Assembly (NCBI GenBank): GCA_002346745.1
Contig: DEAL01000033.1
Coordinates: 13,847-77,846 of the forward strand
Source: Candidatus Neomicrothrix sp. UBA2983
GTDB lineage: Bacteria > Actinomycetota > Acidimicrobiia > Acidimicrobiales > MedAcidi-G1
Reading direction: 5' to 3'
DNA length: 64,000 nt
The notes below the pieces were generated by a model. The model ran no database searches. It was not told where the DNA came from and worked only from the letters and a program-made list of their open reading frames with translations. The position numbers and the translations under genes are program-made. Shown here in pieces: positions 17,116 through 25,171 of this stretch (the stretch's first letter is position 1; each line of letters begins with the position of its first letter).

Positions 17116-18352
17116 CAGCGTGGGTCTCCTCCAAGAACGGGCCCAGCGCCCGGCCGACCTGGTCGGTCGCCACGAGGAAGCCGTCGTGGCCGTCCGGGCT
17201 CTGGACCACATGATGGTCGCAGCGACCGCCGGCCTCACGCACGGCGTCCCGCAGGGCCGCCTGCTGGGCCGTCGGGTACAGGATGTCGGAGGTGATGCTC
17301 AGGGTCAGGAACGGCACCGGCGCCAGGCGCTCGAGCGCCTGGTCCAAGGAACCGCGGTCGCGGGCGACGTCGTGGAGGTCCATGGCCCGGTTCAGCAGCA
17401 GGTAACTGTTGGCGTCGAAGCGGCGCACCAACTTCTCGCCGTGGTAGTCGAGGTACGACTCGACCTGGAAGCGGTCCCAGCGGCCGAACACGTGCCGGGG
17501 GTCGACCAGGTCCCGGCCGAAGCGGTCGCCGAAGACCGGGTCGCTGCGGTAGTGGATCTGGGCGATGGACCGCGCGATTGCCAGTCCGGCGTGCGGGCCG
17601 TCGCCGGGCTCGGCGTCGTAGTAGTCACCGTCCCGGAACCGTGGGTCGATGGCGAGGGCGGTGCGGCCGACGGCGCTCCAGGCGATCTGCCAGGCACTGG
17701 CGGCGAGGGCAGTGGCGATCGGCGCCACCGCACGCACCCGGTCGGGGTACATGACGGCCCACTCGAGGGCCTGCATCCCGCCCATCGACCCGCCGACGAC
17801 GGCCAGCCAGCGGTCGACCCCGAGGTGGTCGGCGACCGACGCCTGGCACCGGACCATGTCGCGCACCGTGACGGTCGGGAAGGTCGACCCGTACGGCCTC
17901 CCCGTCTCGGGGTCGGTCGAGGCCGGACCGGTCGAGCCCTGACAGCCACCGAGGACGTTGACGCACACCACGAAATACCGGTCCGTGTCGACGGCACAGC
18001 CCGGGCCGACGACGCCGTTCCACCAGCCGGGGGTGGGGTGGCCGTCGCCGACCTCACCATGGGCGTGGGCGTCGCCGGTGAGGGCATGGCACAGGAGGAT
18101 GGCGTTGTCGGCGTCCGGCGAGAGGTCACCCCACGTCTCGTAGGCCATCGTGACCTCGGGGAGCACGCCGCCGCCCTCGAGGGCGAACGGCCGACCGGCG
18201 CCGACCCGGTGGAACCGCCGGTCGCCCTCGGGGTCACCCGGCTGCCAGGCACCGGTGACCGGCAGGTCCGGCGTGTAGCCGCGCGGGTGCACGTACGCGT
18301 CGAGGTCACGGCGTGACAGGTCGTCCGCCTGCCAATCGTCGTCGCTGCTCAT
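17108..18352 (-). CDS. metX: Homoserine O-acetyltransferase
   Basis: A 414-residue alpha/beta-hydrolase-fold acyltransferase. The nucleophile elbow is VVGGSMGGMQALEW, and conserved family segments include VTMAYETWG, CHALTGDAH, GCQGSTGP and the C-terminal HHVVQSPDGHDGFL with the catalytic His. It activates homoserine with acetyl-CoA for methionine synthesis. The start at 18352 gives the usual family N-terminus. The gene overlaps metZ downstream and is preceded by about 230 bases of structured leader with a SAM-type riboswitch, so expression should fall when SAM is plentiful. Confidence 0.93.
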   Translation of the reverse strand: MSSDDDWQADDLSRRDLDAYVHPRGYTPDLPVTGAWQPGDPEGDRRFHRVGAGRPFALEGGGVLPEVTMAYETWGDLSPDADNAILLCHALTGDAHAHGEVGDGHPTPGWWNGVVGPGCAVDTDRYFVVCVNVLGGCQGSTGPASTDPETGRPYGSTFPTVTVRDMVRCQASVADHLGVDRWLAVVGGSMGGMQALEWAVMYPDRVRAVAPIATALAASAWQIAWSAVGRTALAIDPRFRDGDYYDAEPGDGPHAGLAIARSIAQIHYRSDPVFGDRFGRDLVDPRHVFGRWDRFQVESYLDYHGEKLVRRFDANSYLLLNRAMDLHDVARDRGSLDQALERLAPVPFLTLSITSDILYPTAQQAALRDAVREAGGRCDHHVVQSPDGHDGFLVATDQVGRALGPFLEETHADG

Positions 18353-18443
18353 CGCTCGTCCGTTCCCGTTGGTCGGGGTAGACACCCTGCCGGCCCGTTG
18401 CCGGTGGGTCGGCGAGGACGCCGCCACCGGACACTTCGTTGCC

Positions 18444-18459
18444 CCGGCCGTTCGGCCGG
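18444..18459 (-). promoter_or_regulatory. Hairpin in the metX leader, possible expression platform
   Basis: A perfect CCGGCC-GAAC-GGCCGG hairpin lies between the riboswitch aptamer and metX. It has no U tract, so it could be a pausing, Rho-dependent or anti-terminator element; its function is a guess. Confidence 0.35.
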
Positions 18460-18499
18460 AACCACATCCCCGTCCGGTTCCCACGAGTTCACCGTGGAC

Positions 18500-18575
18500 G
18501 CCGGGCGAGCGGGCACCTTGGGTGTCCGTCCCAGGTTGCCGGACCCGGCGGGTGCCGGGCCGCTCGTGATGTTTC
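18500..18575 (-). ncRNA. SAM-I/SAM-IV-type riboswitch aptamer upstream of metX
   Basis: On the minus strand the leader folds into a three-stem core: P1 CGAGCG/CGCTCG (18561-18566 with 18506-18511), P2 CCCGGC/GCCGGG (18544-18559) and a third stem of ACCTGGG with CCCAAGGT (one bulge). The strand entering the third stem has the hallmark CCGGCAACC of the SAM-I/SAM-IV clan and is followed by AAGGTGCC. Gene context (metX-metZ) supports SAM sensing. Actinobacteria commonly use SAM-IV here, but I cannot decide the subtype by eye. Confidence 0.68.
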
Positions 18576-18580
18576 GGGAC

Positions 18581-18586
18581 AGTGTA
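18581..18586 (-). promoter_or_regulatory. -10 hexamer of the metX promoter
   Basis: TACACT on the minus strand lies just upstream of the riboswitch; transcription would start near 18574, giving a leader of about 220 nt. Confidence 0.55.
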
Positions 18587-18607
18587 GGGGGTGGCGGCAA
18601 CACCGGG

Positions 18608-20245
18608 TCAGGACTTTGCGCCGGGAGGGGCCGGACGCGCCGGATGGCCGCTCCACCACCAGTCGAGGAGCGGGTCCGCCGGTACCCCGTAGGCCCGGCA
18701 CATGGCCTCGCCGAAGGCCAGCCAGAGATCCTCCCCGGCACCGCCGGCCTGTCCGCAGATCGATCGGGCCGCCTCGGCGCCCACCGACCAGGCGTCGCCG
18801 TCGGCCGGCAGCGGCAGTGCCGCCACCTGGCGGGCGGTCAGCCGGACCCGACCCGTCGAGCGTCCCGCCCCCGCCGACGCCACCGCGGCCAGCGACGAGA
18901 CCGGTGGCGCTGACAGGGCGGCTGCCAGCCGCCACAGGTCGGCCGGGTCGGGTTCCACGACGATGAGCGGCGTGACTGGCACGGCATCGCCTTCCTCGTC
19001 GACCATCGCCTCGACCACCCTGGTCTGGGAGGCGACCAGCAACTTCGGCACCTGCCGGGCATCAACCCATGCGGCCACCTCCGGATCGCCGATGCGCTCC
19101 CGGTCGACCACCGGCCAATGCCACCTCCGGCCGGCGAACCTGGCCGGTGCGGTCCCCCACCGGCACCGGAGTGGGTCGACGAGGCCGGTCGTGACGAGTT
19201 GTCGGCCCGGCGTTCCACCGTTCTCACGAACCGCATCGACGAGGCCGTAGTAGTGCTGGCGGAACCCCGCCGTCACAGCGGCGAGGTCGCCGATCGCGCC
19301 ATCGGCGTGCGGCGCCACGGCCGGGATGCCGAGCAGCGGGGCGGCCAGCCCACCCCACCCGTCCCCGATCGCCGGGGGCGGCACCGTGTCGACCGGGGCG
19401 ACGCCACGGTCAGCGAGCAGGGCCACGTCGGAGCCCCCCGTCCTCCCACGCTGGAGGATGGGCGCACACACGATGGTCCGGCCACCGAACACCCCCGACC
19501 GGTCCAGCCAGAGGGCGACGAGGCTGCCGTCCCGCAGGAGCACCTCACGCACCGCCACGGCGTCACGGGCCGCCAGTAGCGACTGGGGCTGGATCAGGCA
19601 GCAGCGCCCACCGGGAGCCAGCAGGTCGAGGCCCAGGGCGAGGAACAGCCAGGCGGCGTCCGTGTAGGCGCCCACCAGGCCGCCGAAGCGCTCGCGCAGT
19701 TGCTCACGTTGCCCTGCCGTGAACCACGTGCCGGCTCGGAGTTGCCCGAGGAACGGCGGGTTGCCGACGACGGCGCCGAAGCCACCATGTGGCGCCGTGG
19801 ACCAGGCCGACCGACCCGCCAGCAGGACGTCGGCCTCGACGACGCCGCGCACCTCCGAGGCGTCGACGCCGGCCCAGCCGGCCAGTGCCGCCCGGGTGAC
19901 GGCGACGGCCACCGGATCGGTGTCGGCGCCATAGAGCAGCGTGGTGGCGACGGTCCGGCGATCGGCGCCACGGCGTGCCAGCTCGTTCCCCGCCGCCAGT
20001 AGGAACACCCCCGCTCCACAGGCGGGATCCAACACCGGTCCCCGCTCCACGGTGGCCGCCACCAGTGCGGCAGCGACGTCGCCCGGCGTGTAGAAGGCCC
20101 CCCGGCCGCGACGGTCGTCGACGGCGAGGGCGGCCTCGTGGCGTGCGCCGACCTCGGCCAGTCGGACCGGGTCGCCGGAGGCGCCTGCCGACCGTGCAGC
20201 GTCGAGGAGTGCCGTGTCGGCGCCGGGGCGCCCCGGAGCCGACAC
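18608..20245 (-). CDS. N6-adenine DNA methyltransferase (TaqI/Eco57I-like, solitary)
   Basis: A 545-residue class I SAM-dependent DNA methyltransferase. FYTPGDVAAALV (about 51-62) leads into SAM motif I DPACGAGVFLL (73-83), and the catalytic motif IV is GNPPFLGQ (NPPF at 162-165), typical of N6-adenine methylases. The C-terminal half (about 330-520) ends in RLTARQVAALPLP, as in the target-recognition region of TaqI/type I-like enzymes. No nuclease or specificity gene adjoins it. It starts with GTG 15 bases after the DEAD-box helicase stop, so the two are probably co-transcribed, and it ends just before the metX promoter. Target sequence unknown. Confidence 0.8.
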   Translation of the reverse strand: MSAPGRPGADTALLDAARSAGASGDPVRLAEVGARHEAALAVDDRRGRGAFYTPGDVAAALVAATVERGPVLDPACGAGVFLLAAGNELARRGADRRTVATTLLYGADTDPVAVAVTRAALAGWAGVDASEVRGVVEADVLLAGRSAWSTAPHGGFGAVVGNPPFLGQLRAGTWFTAGQREQLRERFGGLVGAYTDAAWLFLALGLDLLAPGGRCCLIQPQSLLAARDAVAVREVLLRDGSLVALWLDRSGVFGGRTIVCAPILQRGRTGGSDVALLADRGVAPVDTVPPPAIGDGWGGLAAPLLGIPAVAPHADGAIGDLAAVTAGFRQHYYGLVDAVRENGGTPGRQLVTTGLVDPLRCRWGTAPARFAGRRWHWPVVDRERIGDPEVAAWVDARQVPKLLVASQTRVVEAMVDEEGDAVPVTPLIVVEPDPADLWRLAAALSAPPVSSLAAVASAGAGRSTGRVRLTARQVAALPLPADGDAWSVGAEAARSICGQAGGAGEDLWLAFGEAMCRAYGVPADPLLDWWWSGHPARPAPPGAKS

Positions 20246-20260
20246 CGGGGTATGCCCCGA

Positions 20261-21430
20261 TCAGGCGGCGTCGGCCGCCGGATCCCAGGCGTTGAGGTCC
20301 GCCAGGCGGGGATCGTTGGAGAAGATCTCGACGATCGGGTGCTTCATGCCGAGTCGGCGCATCAACTTGCGCACCTCGAGTTCCTCGTTCCAGAGCACCA
20401 GGCTGACGACGAGGCCCGACTCGCCCGCACGTGCCGTGCGGCCCGAACGGTGCACGTAGGTCTTGGCGTCCGAGGGCGGGTCGTGATGGATGACCACGTC
20501 CACGTCGTCGACGTGGATGCCTCGGGCCGCCACGTCGGTGGCGACCAGGGCGTGGATGCGACCCTCGGAGAAGTCCCGCAGGGACTTCTCCCGCTTCTCC
20601 TGGCGGAGGTCGCCGTGGATGGGCGCCGCGTCGACGCCTTCGTCGAGTAGCGCCGCCGCCAGCTTGTCGGCCCCCCAGCGGGTGCGGGTGAAGAGAATCG
20701 TGCGGTTGGAGGAGCGGATGATGGCAGCGGCCACCCGCACGCGGTCCATCTGGTGGACGGCGAGGAACCGGTGCTCCATCTCGGCGACCGTCGGCTCCCG
20801 GTCCTCGATGGCGTGCATCACCGGGTCGTCCTGGTAGCGGCTGATGAGGCCGGCGGTCATCCCGTCGAGCGTGGCCGAGAACAACAGCGTCTGGTGCTCG
20901 CCCCGGATGCCGCGCAGAATCCACTCGACCTGGGGCATGAAGCCCATGTCGGCCATTCGGTCCGCCTCGTCGATCACGATGCGCTCGATGCCCTCCACGG
21001 AGAGCTCGCCACGGTCGATGAGGTCGATCATGCGGCCCGGCGTGGCGACGACGAACTCGACACCCCGCTTCAGGGCACTGATCTGCTTCTCGATCGGGGC
21101 ACCTCCGTAGATGGCGTGGATACGGATGCCCCGGGATGCGGCCAGCGGTTCGAGTTCCCGGCACACCTGGACCGCCAACTCGCGCGTGGGCACGAGGGCG
21201 AGGCCCGTCGGGCGCCCCGGCTCGGCCTTCGACAGCAGTTGGATGAGGGGAAGGCCGAAGGCCAGGGTCTTGCCCGAGCCGGTCTTGGCCTTGCCGCAGA
21301 CGTCGCGGCCGGCGAGGCCGTCGGCGATGGTGAGGGTCTGAATGGCGAACGGGGACGTGACCCCCTGTTCGGCCAGGACGGACACCAGGTCGGCGTCGAC
21401 GCCCAGGTCGGCGAACCCGGTCGTGGTCAT
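20261..21430 (-). CDS. DEAD-box ATP-dependent RNA helicase
   Basis: A 389-residue helicase core with almost no C-terminal extension. Motifs seen in order: Q motif SPFAIQ, motif I AKTGSGKT (48-55), PTRELA, ATPGRMIDL, DEAD in VIDEADRM, SAT in LFSATLD, ATDVAARGIHVDDV and HRSGRTARAG. It unwinds RNA duplexes in ribosome assembly or mRNA turnover. The ATG at 21430 starts the conserved MTTTGFADLG; an upstream in-frame extension looks like leader. A TAGGGT hexamer at 21572-21577 suggests a leader of about 130 nt. The adenine methyltransferase follows closely. Confidence 0.92.
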   Translation of the reverse strand: MTTTGFADLGVDADLVSVLAEQGVTSPFAIQTLTIADGLAGRDVCGKAKTGSGKTLAFGLPLIQLLSKAEPGRPTGLALVPTRELAVQVCRELEPLAASRGIRIHAIYGGAPIEKQISALKRGVEFVVATPGRMIDLIDRGELSVEGIERIVIDEADRMADMGFMPQVEWILRGIRGEHQTLLFSATLDGMTAGLISRYQDDPVMHAIEDREPTVAEMEHRFLAVHQMDRVRVAAAIIRSSNRTILFTRTRWGADKLAAALLDEGVDAAPIHGDLRQEKREKSLRDFSEGRIHALVATDVAARGIHVDDVDVVIHHDPPSDAKTYVHRSGRTARAGESGLVVSLVLWNEELEVRKLMRRLGMKHPIVEIFSNDPRLADLNAWDPAADAA

Positions 21431-21571
21431 GTGCACCGTGTTTCCCGGCAGCGGGTGCCACCGAACTCGTCGCCCGCAGCGTCGTGCGGGCTTCCCGCCA
21501 CCGCTCTCCCGGGCGACGAGGCCGTCCGGGGCCGACACACCAGCGGTCGACTCCGCCCGAACGGTGCCCCC

Positions 21572-21577
21572 ACCCTA
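21572..21577 (-). promoter_or_regulatory. Possible -10 hexamer for the DEAD-box helicase
   Basis: TAGGGT on the minus strand would start transcription near 21564 and leave a leader of about 130 nt, a layout often seen for cold-responsive helicase genes. The -35 element is not obvious. Confidence 0.35.
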
Positions 21578-21621
21578 GCGGCGTGGTCCGGGCAACCGTG
21601 GAACGGCTTCCAGGAGGGGCC

Positions 21622-21891
21622 TCAGGCCGGACGAACCCGCCCGTCGCGGACGGCGACCCCCTCGTCCCCCAGCCGGCGGGCCTGTTCGGCCTCGAGCCCC
21701 GGTACCAGCCGCCCGGTCGACGTCACGACCCGCCACCACGGATGGCCCGAGTGGTCGCGGAGGAACCGGCCGACCGCCCGATGTGCCCCGGGAAAGCCCG
21801 CCTCGGCGGCGACCTCGCCGTAGGTGACGACCTCGCCGCTGCCGAGTTCGTCGAGCACCCCGGCCACGGCTTCCTCGAAGGGCGTTGACAT
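21622..21891 (-). CDS. Alkyltransferase-like (ATL) DNA-repair protein, no catalytic Cys
   Basis: An 89-residue protein with the DNA-binding domain of O6-alkylguanine-DNA alkyltransferases: YGEVAAEAG, RAVGRFLRDH with the RAVG recognition helix, and the active-site loop. In the loop the PCHR motif of alkyltransferases reads PWWR (residues 51-54), so the alkyl-accepting Cys is Trp. ATL proteins bind O6-alkylguanine and hand it to nucleotide excision repair without removing the alkyl group. Most ATLs have PWHR; a Trp also in the His position is unusual. It lies ten bases downstream of the cyclase gene in the lgt operon. Confidence 0.88.
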   Translation of the reverse strand: MSTPFEEAVAGVLDELGSGEVVTYGEVAAEAGFPGAHRAVGRFLRDHSGHPWWRVVTSTGRLVPGLEAEQARRLGDEGVAVRDGRVRPA

Positions 21892-21901
21892 GGACCGGCT
21901 C

Positions 21902-22441
21902 TCAGCCGACCGGGTGGCCGGCCTCGGGCAGCAGGCGCACGACCTCGACCGGCTCGGCGATCCCGCTGATGGCCAAGTCCCCGACCGGTTCGACCTCGCA
22001 GTTCACGAAGAGGGTGGACGAGACCATCGGCGCCGGCGCCAGGACCTGGCGGGGTTCGGCCACGTCGCACAGCCGGGACGCCAGGTTGACCGCCTCGCCG
22101 ATGTGGTCCTCACCCTCGACGAGCAGGACCGGTCCCTTGGCGATGCCGGCCCGCAGCTTCAGCGGCGACTCGCTCATGTCGATCACCTCTTCGATCTCGA
22201 TGACGACCTCGATGGTTCGCTCGGGTTCGGTGCCGACGAGCATCGCCCCATCGCCCAACCACTTGGCGATCCGCACGCCCTTCTTCGCTGCGATCTGCCG
22301 GACGACCGACTTGAAGCCGTGCAGCAGCTCGAGCGCCGCTCCGTCACCCTCCGTGTCGATGAACGACGTGAACCCGGAGAGGTCGATGAACGCGAACGTG
22401 CGCTCGACACGCTGGTACTGGTCGGGAGACGCGCTGTTCAT
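21902..22441 (-). CDS. Class III nucleotidyl (adenylate) cyclase catalytic domain
   Basis: A 179-residue stand-alone class III cyclase homology domain. Metal-binding Asp20 (FAFIDLSGF) and Asp64 (LGDG) are present, as are substrate-specifying Lys60 (AKWLGDG) and Asp112, and the transition-state residues Asn119 and Arg123 (VNLASRL). The Lys/Asp pair predicts ATP rather than GTP as substrate. There is no membrane, HAMP or sensory domain. The ATG overlaps the lgt stop (ATGA). Such short cytosolic cyclases are common in actinobacteria; regulation is not evident from sequence. Confidence 0.85.
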   Translation of the reverse strand: MNSASPDQYQRVERTFAFIDLSGFTSFIDTEGDGAALELLHGFKSVVRQIAAKKGVRIAKWLGDGAMLVGTEPERTIEVVIEIEEVIDMSESPLKLRAGIAKGPVLLVEGEDHIGEAVNLASRLCDVAEPRQVLAPAPMVSSTLFVNCEVEPVGDLAISGIAEPVEVVRLLPEAGHPVG

Positions 22442-23229
22442 CGCGCCCCCATCCTGTCGCGTCCCGACAGGGCCACCGCACCGCCGACGAGGATGGCGAC
22501 GAGACTCGTCCAGACGTTGACCCGGACGCCCGCCAGCAGCGAGGCATGGTCGATCCGGAGCGACTCGACCCAGAGTCGGCCCAGCCCGTAGCCGCAGACC
22601 CACAGGCCGACGAGGCAGCCGGGCCGCAGGACGCCGCGGCGGTCCACCCGGACCAGCACCCACGCCAACGCCAGGTTCCAGAGGCCCTCGTAGAGGAAGG
22701 TCGGGTGGAACGTCTCGGCCACCGGGTGCGACGTCGGTCGGTGGCCGGCGTCGATGCGCAGCCCCCACGGCAGGTCGGTGGGCCGGCCGAACAACTCCTG
22801 GTTGAACCAGTTCCCCCACCGGCCGATGGCCTGGGCGACCGGCAGTGTCGGAATCATGGCGTCGAGCACCCCGCCCATGGAGATCCCCTGTCGACGAGCG
22901 ACGAGGACGCCCACGATCACCCCGGCCGCCAGTCCGCCGGGTATGCCCAGGCCGCCCTGCCAGACCGCCGGCACGTCCTCCCAGCGCCCCTGGAACCGAC
23001 GCCAGTCCGTGGCGACGTGGTAGAGGCGTGCCCCGACTAGGCCGGCGGGGACCGCCCACAGGGAGATCGTCGAGACCTGCTCGGCGGTCCCGCCCCGGGC
23101 GACCCAGCGGCGCTGGCTCCACCAGACGGCCACGACGACACCGAGGGCGATCATGATGCCGTAGCCGCGGATCTCGAGTGGCCCGAGGCCGAACGAACCC
23201 GACGACGGGCTCGGAATTGCGGCGATCAC
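22438..23229 (-). CDS. lgt: Phosphatidylglycerol-prolipoprotein diacylglyceryl transferase
   Basis: A 263-residue membrane enzyme that attaches diacylglycerol from phosphatidylglycerol to the lipobox Cys of prolipoproteins, the first step of lipoprotein maturation. The Lgt signature is IGRWGNWFNQELFG (residues 136-149: Arg137, Asn140, Glu145), and HPTFLYEGLWN lies about 40 residues later. About seven membrane segments can be traced. The start is a GTG 16 bases after the acyl-CoA dehydrogenase stop, and the end overlaps the cyclase start, so these genes are probably one transcript. Confidence 0.94.
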   Translation of the reverse strand: MIAAIPSPSSGSFGLGPLEIRGYGIMIALGVVVAVWWSQRRWVARGGTAEQVSTISLWAVPAGLVGARLYHVATDWRRFQGRWEDVPAVWQGGLGIPGGLAAGVIVGVLVARRQGISMGGVLDAMIPTLPVAQAIGRWGNWFNQELFGRPTDLPWGLRIDAGHRPTSHPVAETFHPTFLYEGLWNLALAWVLVRVDRRGVLRPGCLVGLWVCGYGLGRLWVESLRIDHASLLAGVRVNVWTSLVAILVGGAVALSGRDRMGAR

Positions 23230-23245
23230 GAGGGCGGAATCCCGC

Positions 23246-25045
23246 TCAGTCGGGCGAGACGGCGAACCGGTCGGCCTCGAGGGCCAGCAGGTCGTCGACC
23301 CCAGCGGTCACGGCGCCGAGGCGGCCCCGGACGAGCGGCAGCTGCTGCTGGGCCCAGAAGCGGGCGACCACGACCTTGTCGGCCAGCGCCAGGCAGTCGT
23401 GGTCGCCGGCGACGGCCTTCAGGGCGAGGCGGGCCAGCAGCCAGCCGCCCAGCAGGTCCCCGAACATCTTGAGGTAGGGCGTGGCGCCGGCCAGGGCGTG
23501 GCGCGGGTCGGCCAGGCCGTGCTCCATCAGCCAGGCGGTGGCCTCCCGCACGGCAGCGAGGGCGTCGGCCAGGCCCTCCCGGACCGCCGCCAGCTCGTCG
23601 CCGGCCGCCGCCAACTCGGCGTCGAGGTCGCCGATCTCGTCGAGCAGCGACAGTACGACCGACCCGCCGCCCATCGGCAGCTTGCGGCCCACCAGGTCCA
23701 TGGCCTGGATGCCGTTGGTGCCCTCGTAGATCGGCGAGATGCGGGAGTCGCGCAGGATCTGGGCGGCCCCGGTCTCCTCGATGTAGCCGTAGCCACCGTG
23801 CACCTGGATGCCGATCGACGCAATCTCGACGCCGAGGTCGGTGCTCCACGCCTTCGAGATCGGGGTGTACAGCTCGGCCCGGTCGGATGCCGCCCCACGC
23901 ACGTCGGGGTCGGGGTGCCGGGCGGCCATGTCGAGGGTGGCGGCGTTGAGGTACAGCAGACAGCGCATCGCGTCCACCGAGGCGCGCATCGTCAGCAGCA
24001 TGCGGCGCACATCCGGATGGTCGACGATCGGAGACATCTCCCCCTTCGGGGCGCCGATGGCCCGGCCCTGGCGGCGCTCCCGGGCGAACCCGGCCGCCAG
24101 CTGCAACGCCCGCTCGGACACGGCCAGGCCCTCGACACCGACACCGAGGCGGGCGTTGTTCATCATCCTGAACATGATCCGCATGCCCTGGTGCTCCTCG
24201 CCGATGAGGTAGCCGACCGCCCCGTCGCCGGCGTCGCCGTACGAGAGCACGCAGGTGGGGCTGGCGTGCAGGCCGAGCTTGTGCTCGACCGACACGCACG
24301 TGACGTCGTTGCGCGCACCCAGGCTGCCGTCCTCCTCCACGAGGTACTTGGGCACCACGAAGCAGGAGATGCCCTTGGTTCCGGGCGGACTGTCGGGCGT
24401 GCGGGCCAGCACGAGGTGGACGATGTTCTCGGTGAGCTCGTGCTCGCCGTAGGTGATGAAGATCTTGGTGCCGAAGATCCGGTGGGTGCCGTCCCCCTGG
24501 GGTTCGGCCCGGGAGGTCAGGGCGCCCACATCCGACCCAGCGTGCGGTTCGGTGAGGTTCATGGTCCCCGTCCACTCGCCCGACACCATCCGCGGCAGGA
24601 AGGTCTCCTTGAGGCGCTCGTCGCCGAATGTGTGGAGGGCGTCGATGGCGCCGACGGTGAGCAGGGGCCCCATCGTCCAGGACCGGCAGGCGGTCCCCAG
24701 CATCTCGGTCATCACCGTCTGGAACAGCGACGGGAAACCGCCGCCGCCGTAGTCGGGTGCCTGGGTGACGGCCCCCCAGCCGGCGGCGAGGTACTGGTCG
24801 TAGGCGTCGTGGAAGGCCTTCGGGACGGTGACGACGCCGTCCTCCACCGAACAGCCCTCGGCATCGCCGATGCGGTGCGTCGGGGCGACCACCTCCTCGA
24901 CGAAGCGGGCGAACTCGTCGAGGACGCCGTCGATGGTGTCGGCGTCGACGTGCTCGTAGCCGGGCAGGTCGCAGACGCCCTCGACGTCGGCAACCTCGCG
25001 CAGGACCAGGCGGATGTCGTCGAGGGGGGCGCGGTAGTCGCTCAT
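23246..25045 (-). CDS. Acyl-CoA dehydrogenase, long form (DmdC/FadE5-like)
   Basis: A 599-residue FAD-dependent acyl-CoA dehydrogenase, longer than the 380-residue classical form. The N-terminal helical domain is followed by the beta domain (TMNLTEPHAGSDVG, IFGTKIFITYGEHE), the C-terminal helical domain with catalytic Glu in SPIYEGTNGIQAMDL, and an extra C-terminal helical domain (about 460-590). This layout matches 3-methylmercaptopropionyl-CoA dehydrogenase DmdC and related long-chain dehydrogenases, so DMSP breakdown is possible but not provable. The ATG at 25045 is preceded by a weak CCAGGA; the gene is divergent from the aldehyde dehydrogenase operon. Confidence 0.88.
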   Translation of the reverse strand: MSDYRAPLDDIRLVLREVADVEGVCDLPGYEHVDADTIDGVLDEFARFVEEVVAPTHRIGDAEGCSVEDGVVTVPKAFHDAYDQYLAAGWGAVTQAPDYGGGGFPSLFQTVMTEMLGTACRSWTMGPLLTVGAIDALHTFGDERLKETFLPRMVSGEWTGTMNLTEPHAGSDVGALTSRAEPQGDGTHRIFGTKIFITYGEHELTENIVHLVLARTPDSPPGTKGISCFVVPKYLVEEDGSLGARNDVTCVSVEHKLGLHASPTCVLSYGDAGDGAVGYLIGEEHQGMRIMFRMMNNARLGVGVEGLAVSERALQLAAGFARERRQGRAIGAPKGEMSPIVDHPDVRRMLLTMRASVDAMRCLLYLNAATLDMAARHPDPDVRGAASDRAELYTPISKAWSTDLGVEIASIGIQVHGGYGYIEETGAAQILRDSRISPIYEGTNGIQAMDLVGRKLPMGGGSVVLSLLDEIGDLDAELAAAGDELAAVREGLADALAAVREATAWLMEHGLADPRHALAGATPYLKMFGDLLGGWLLARLALKAVAGDHDCLALADKVVVARFWAQQQLPLVRGRLGAVTAGVDDLLALEADRFAVSPD

Positions 25046-25159
25046 GGTCCTGGGAATGCTCCGTGTCGGCTGACGGCGCTGACGCCTGAACCGTACCCCC
25101 CGTGACCGTCTCCCGTCCCCGCGGGCAACCGCCACGAACCGCATCATCCGAGACACTCC

Positions 25160-25165
25160 TACACT
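25160..25165 (+). promoter_or_regulatory. -10 hexamer of leaderless promoter for the aldehyde dehydrogenase operon
   Basis: TACACT is followed by exactly six bases and then the ATG at 25172; no Shine-Dalgarno is present. Confidence 0.6.
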
Positions 25166-25171
25166 TCCCGG

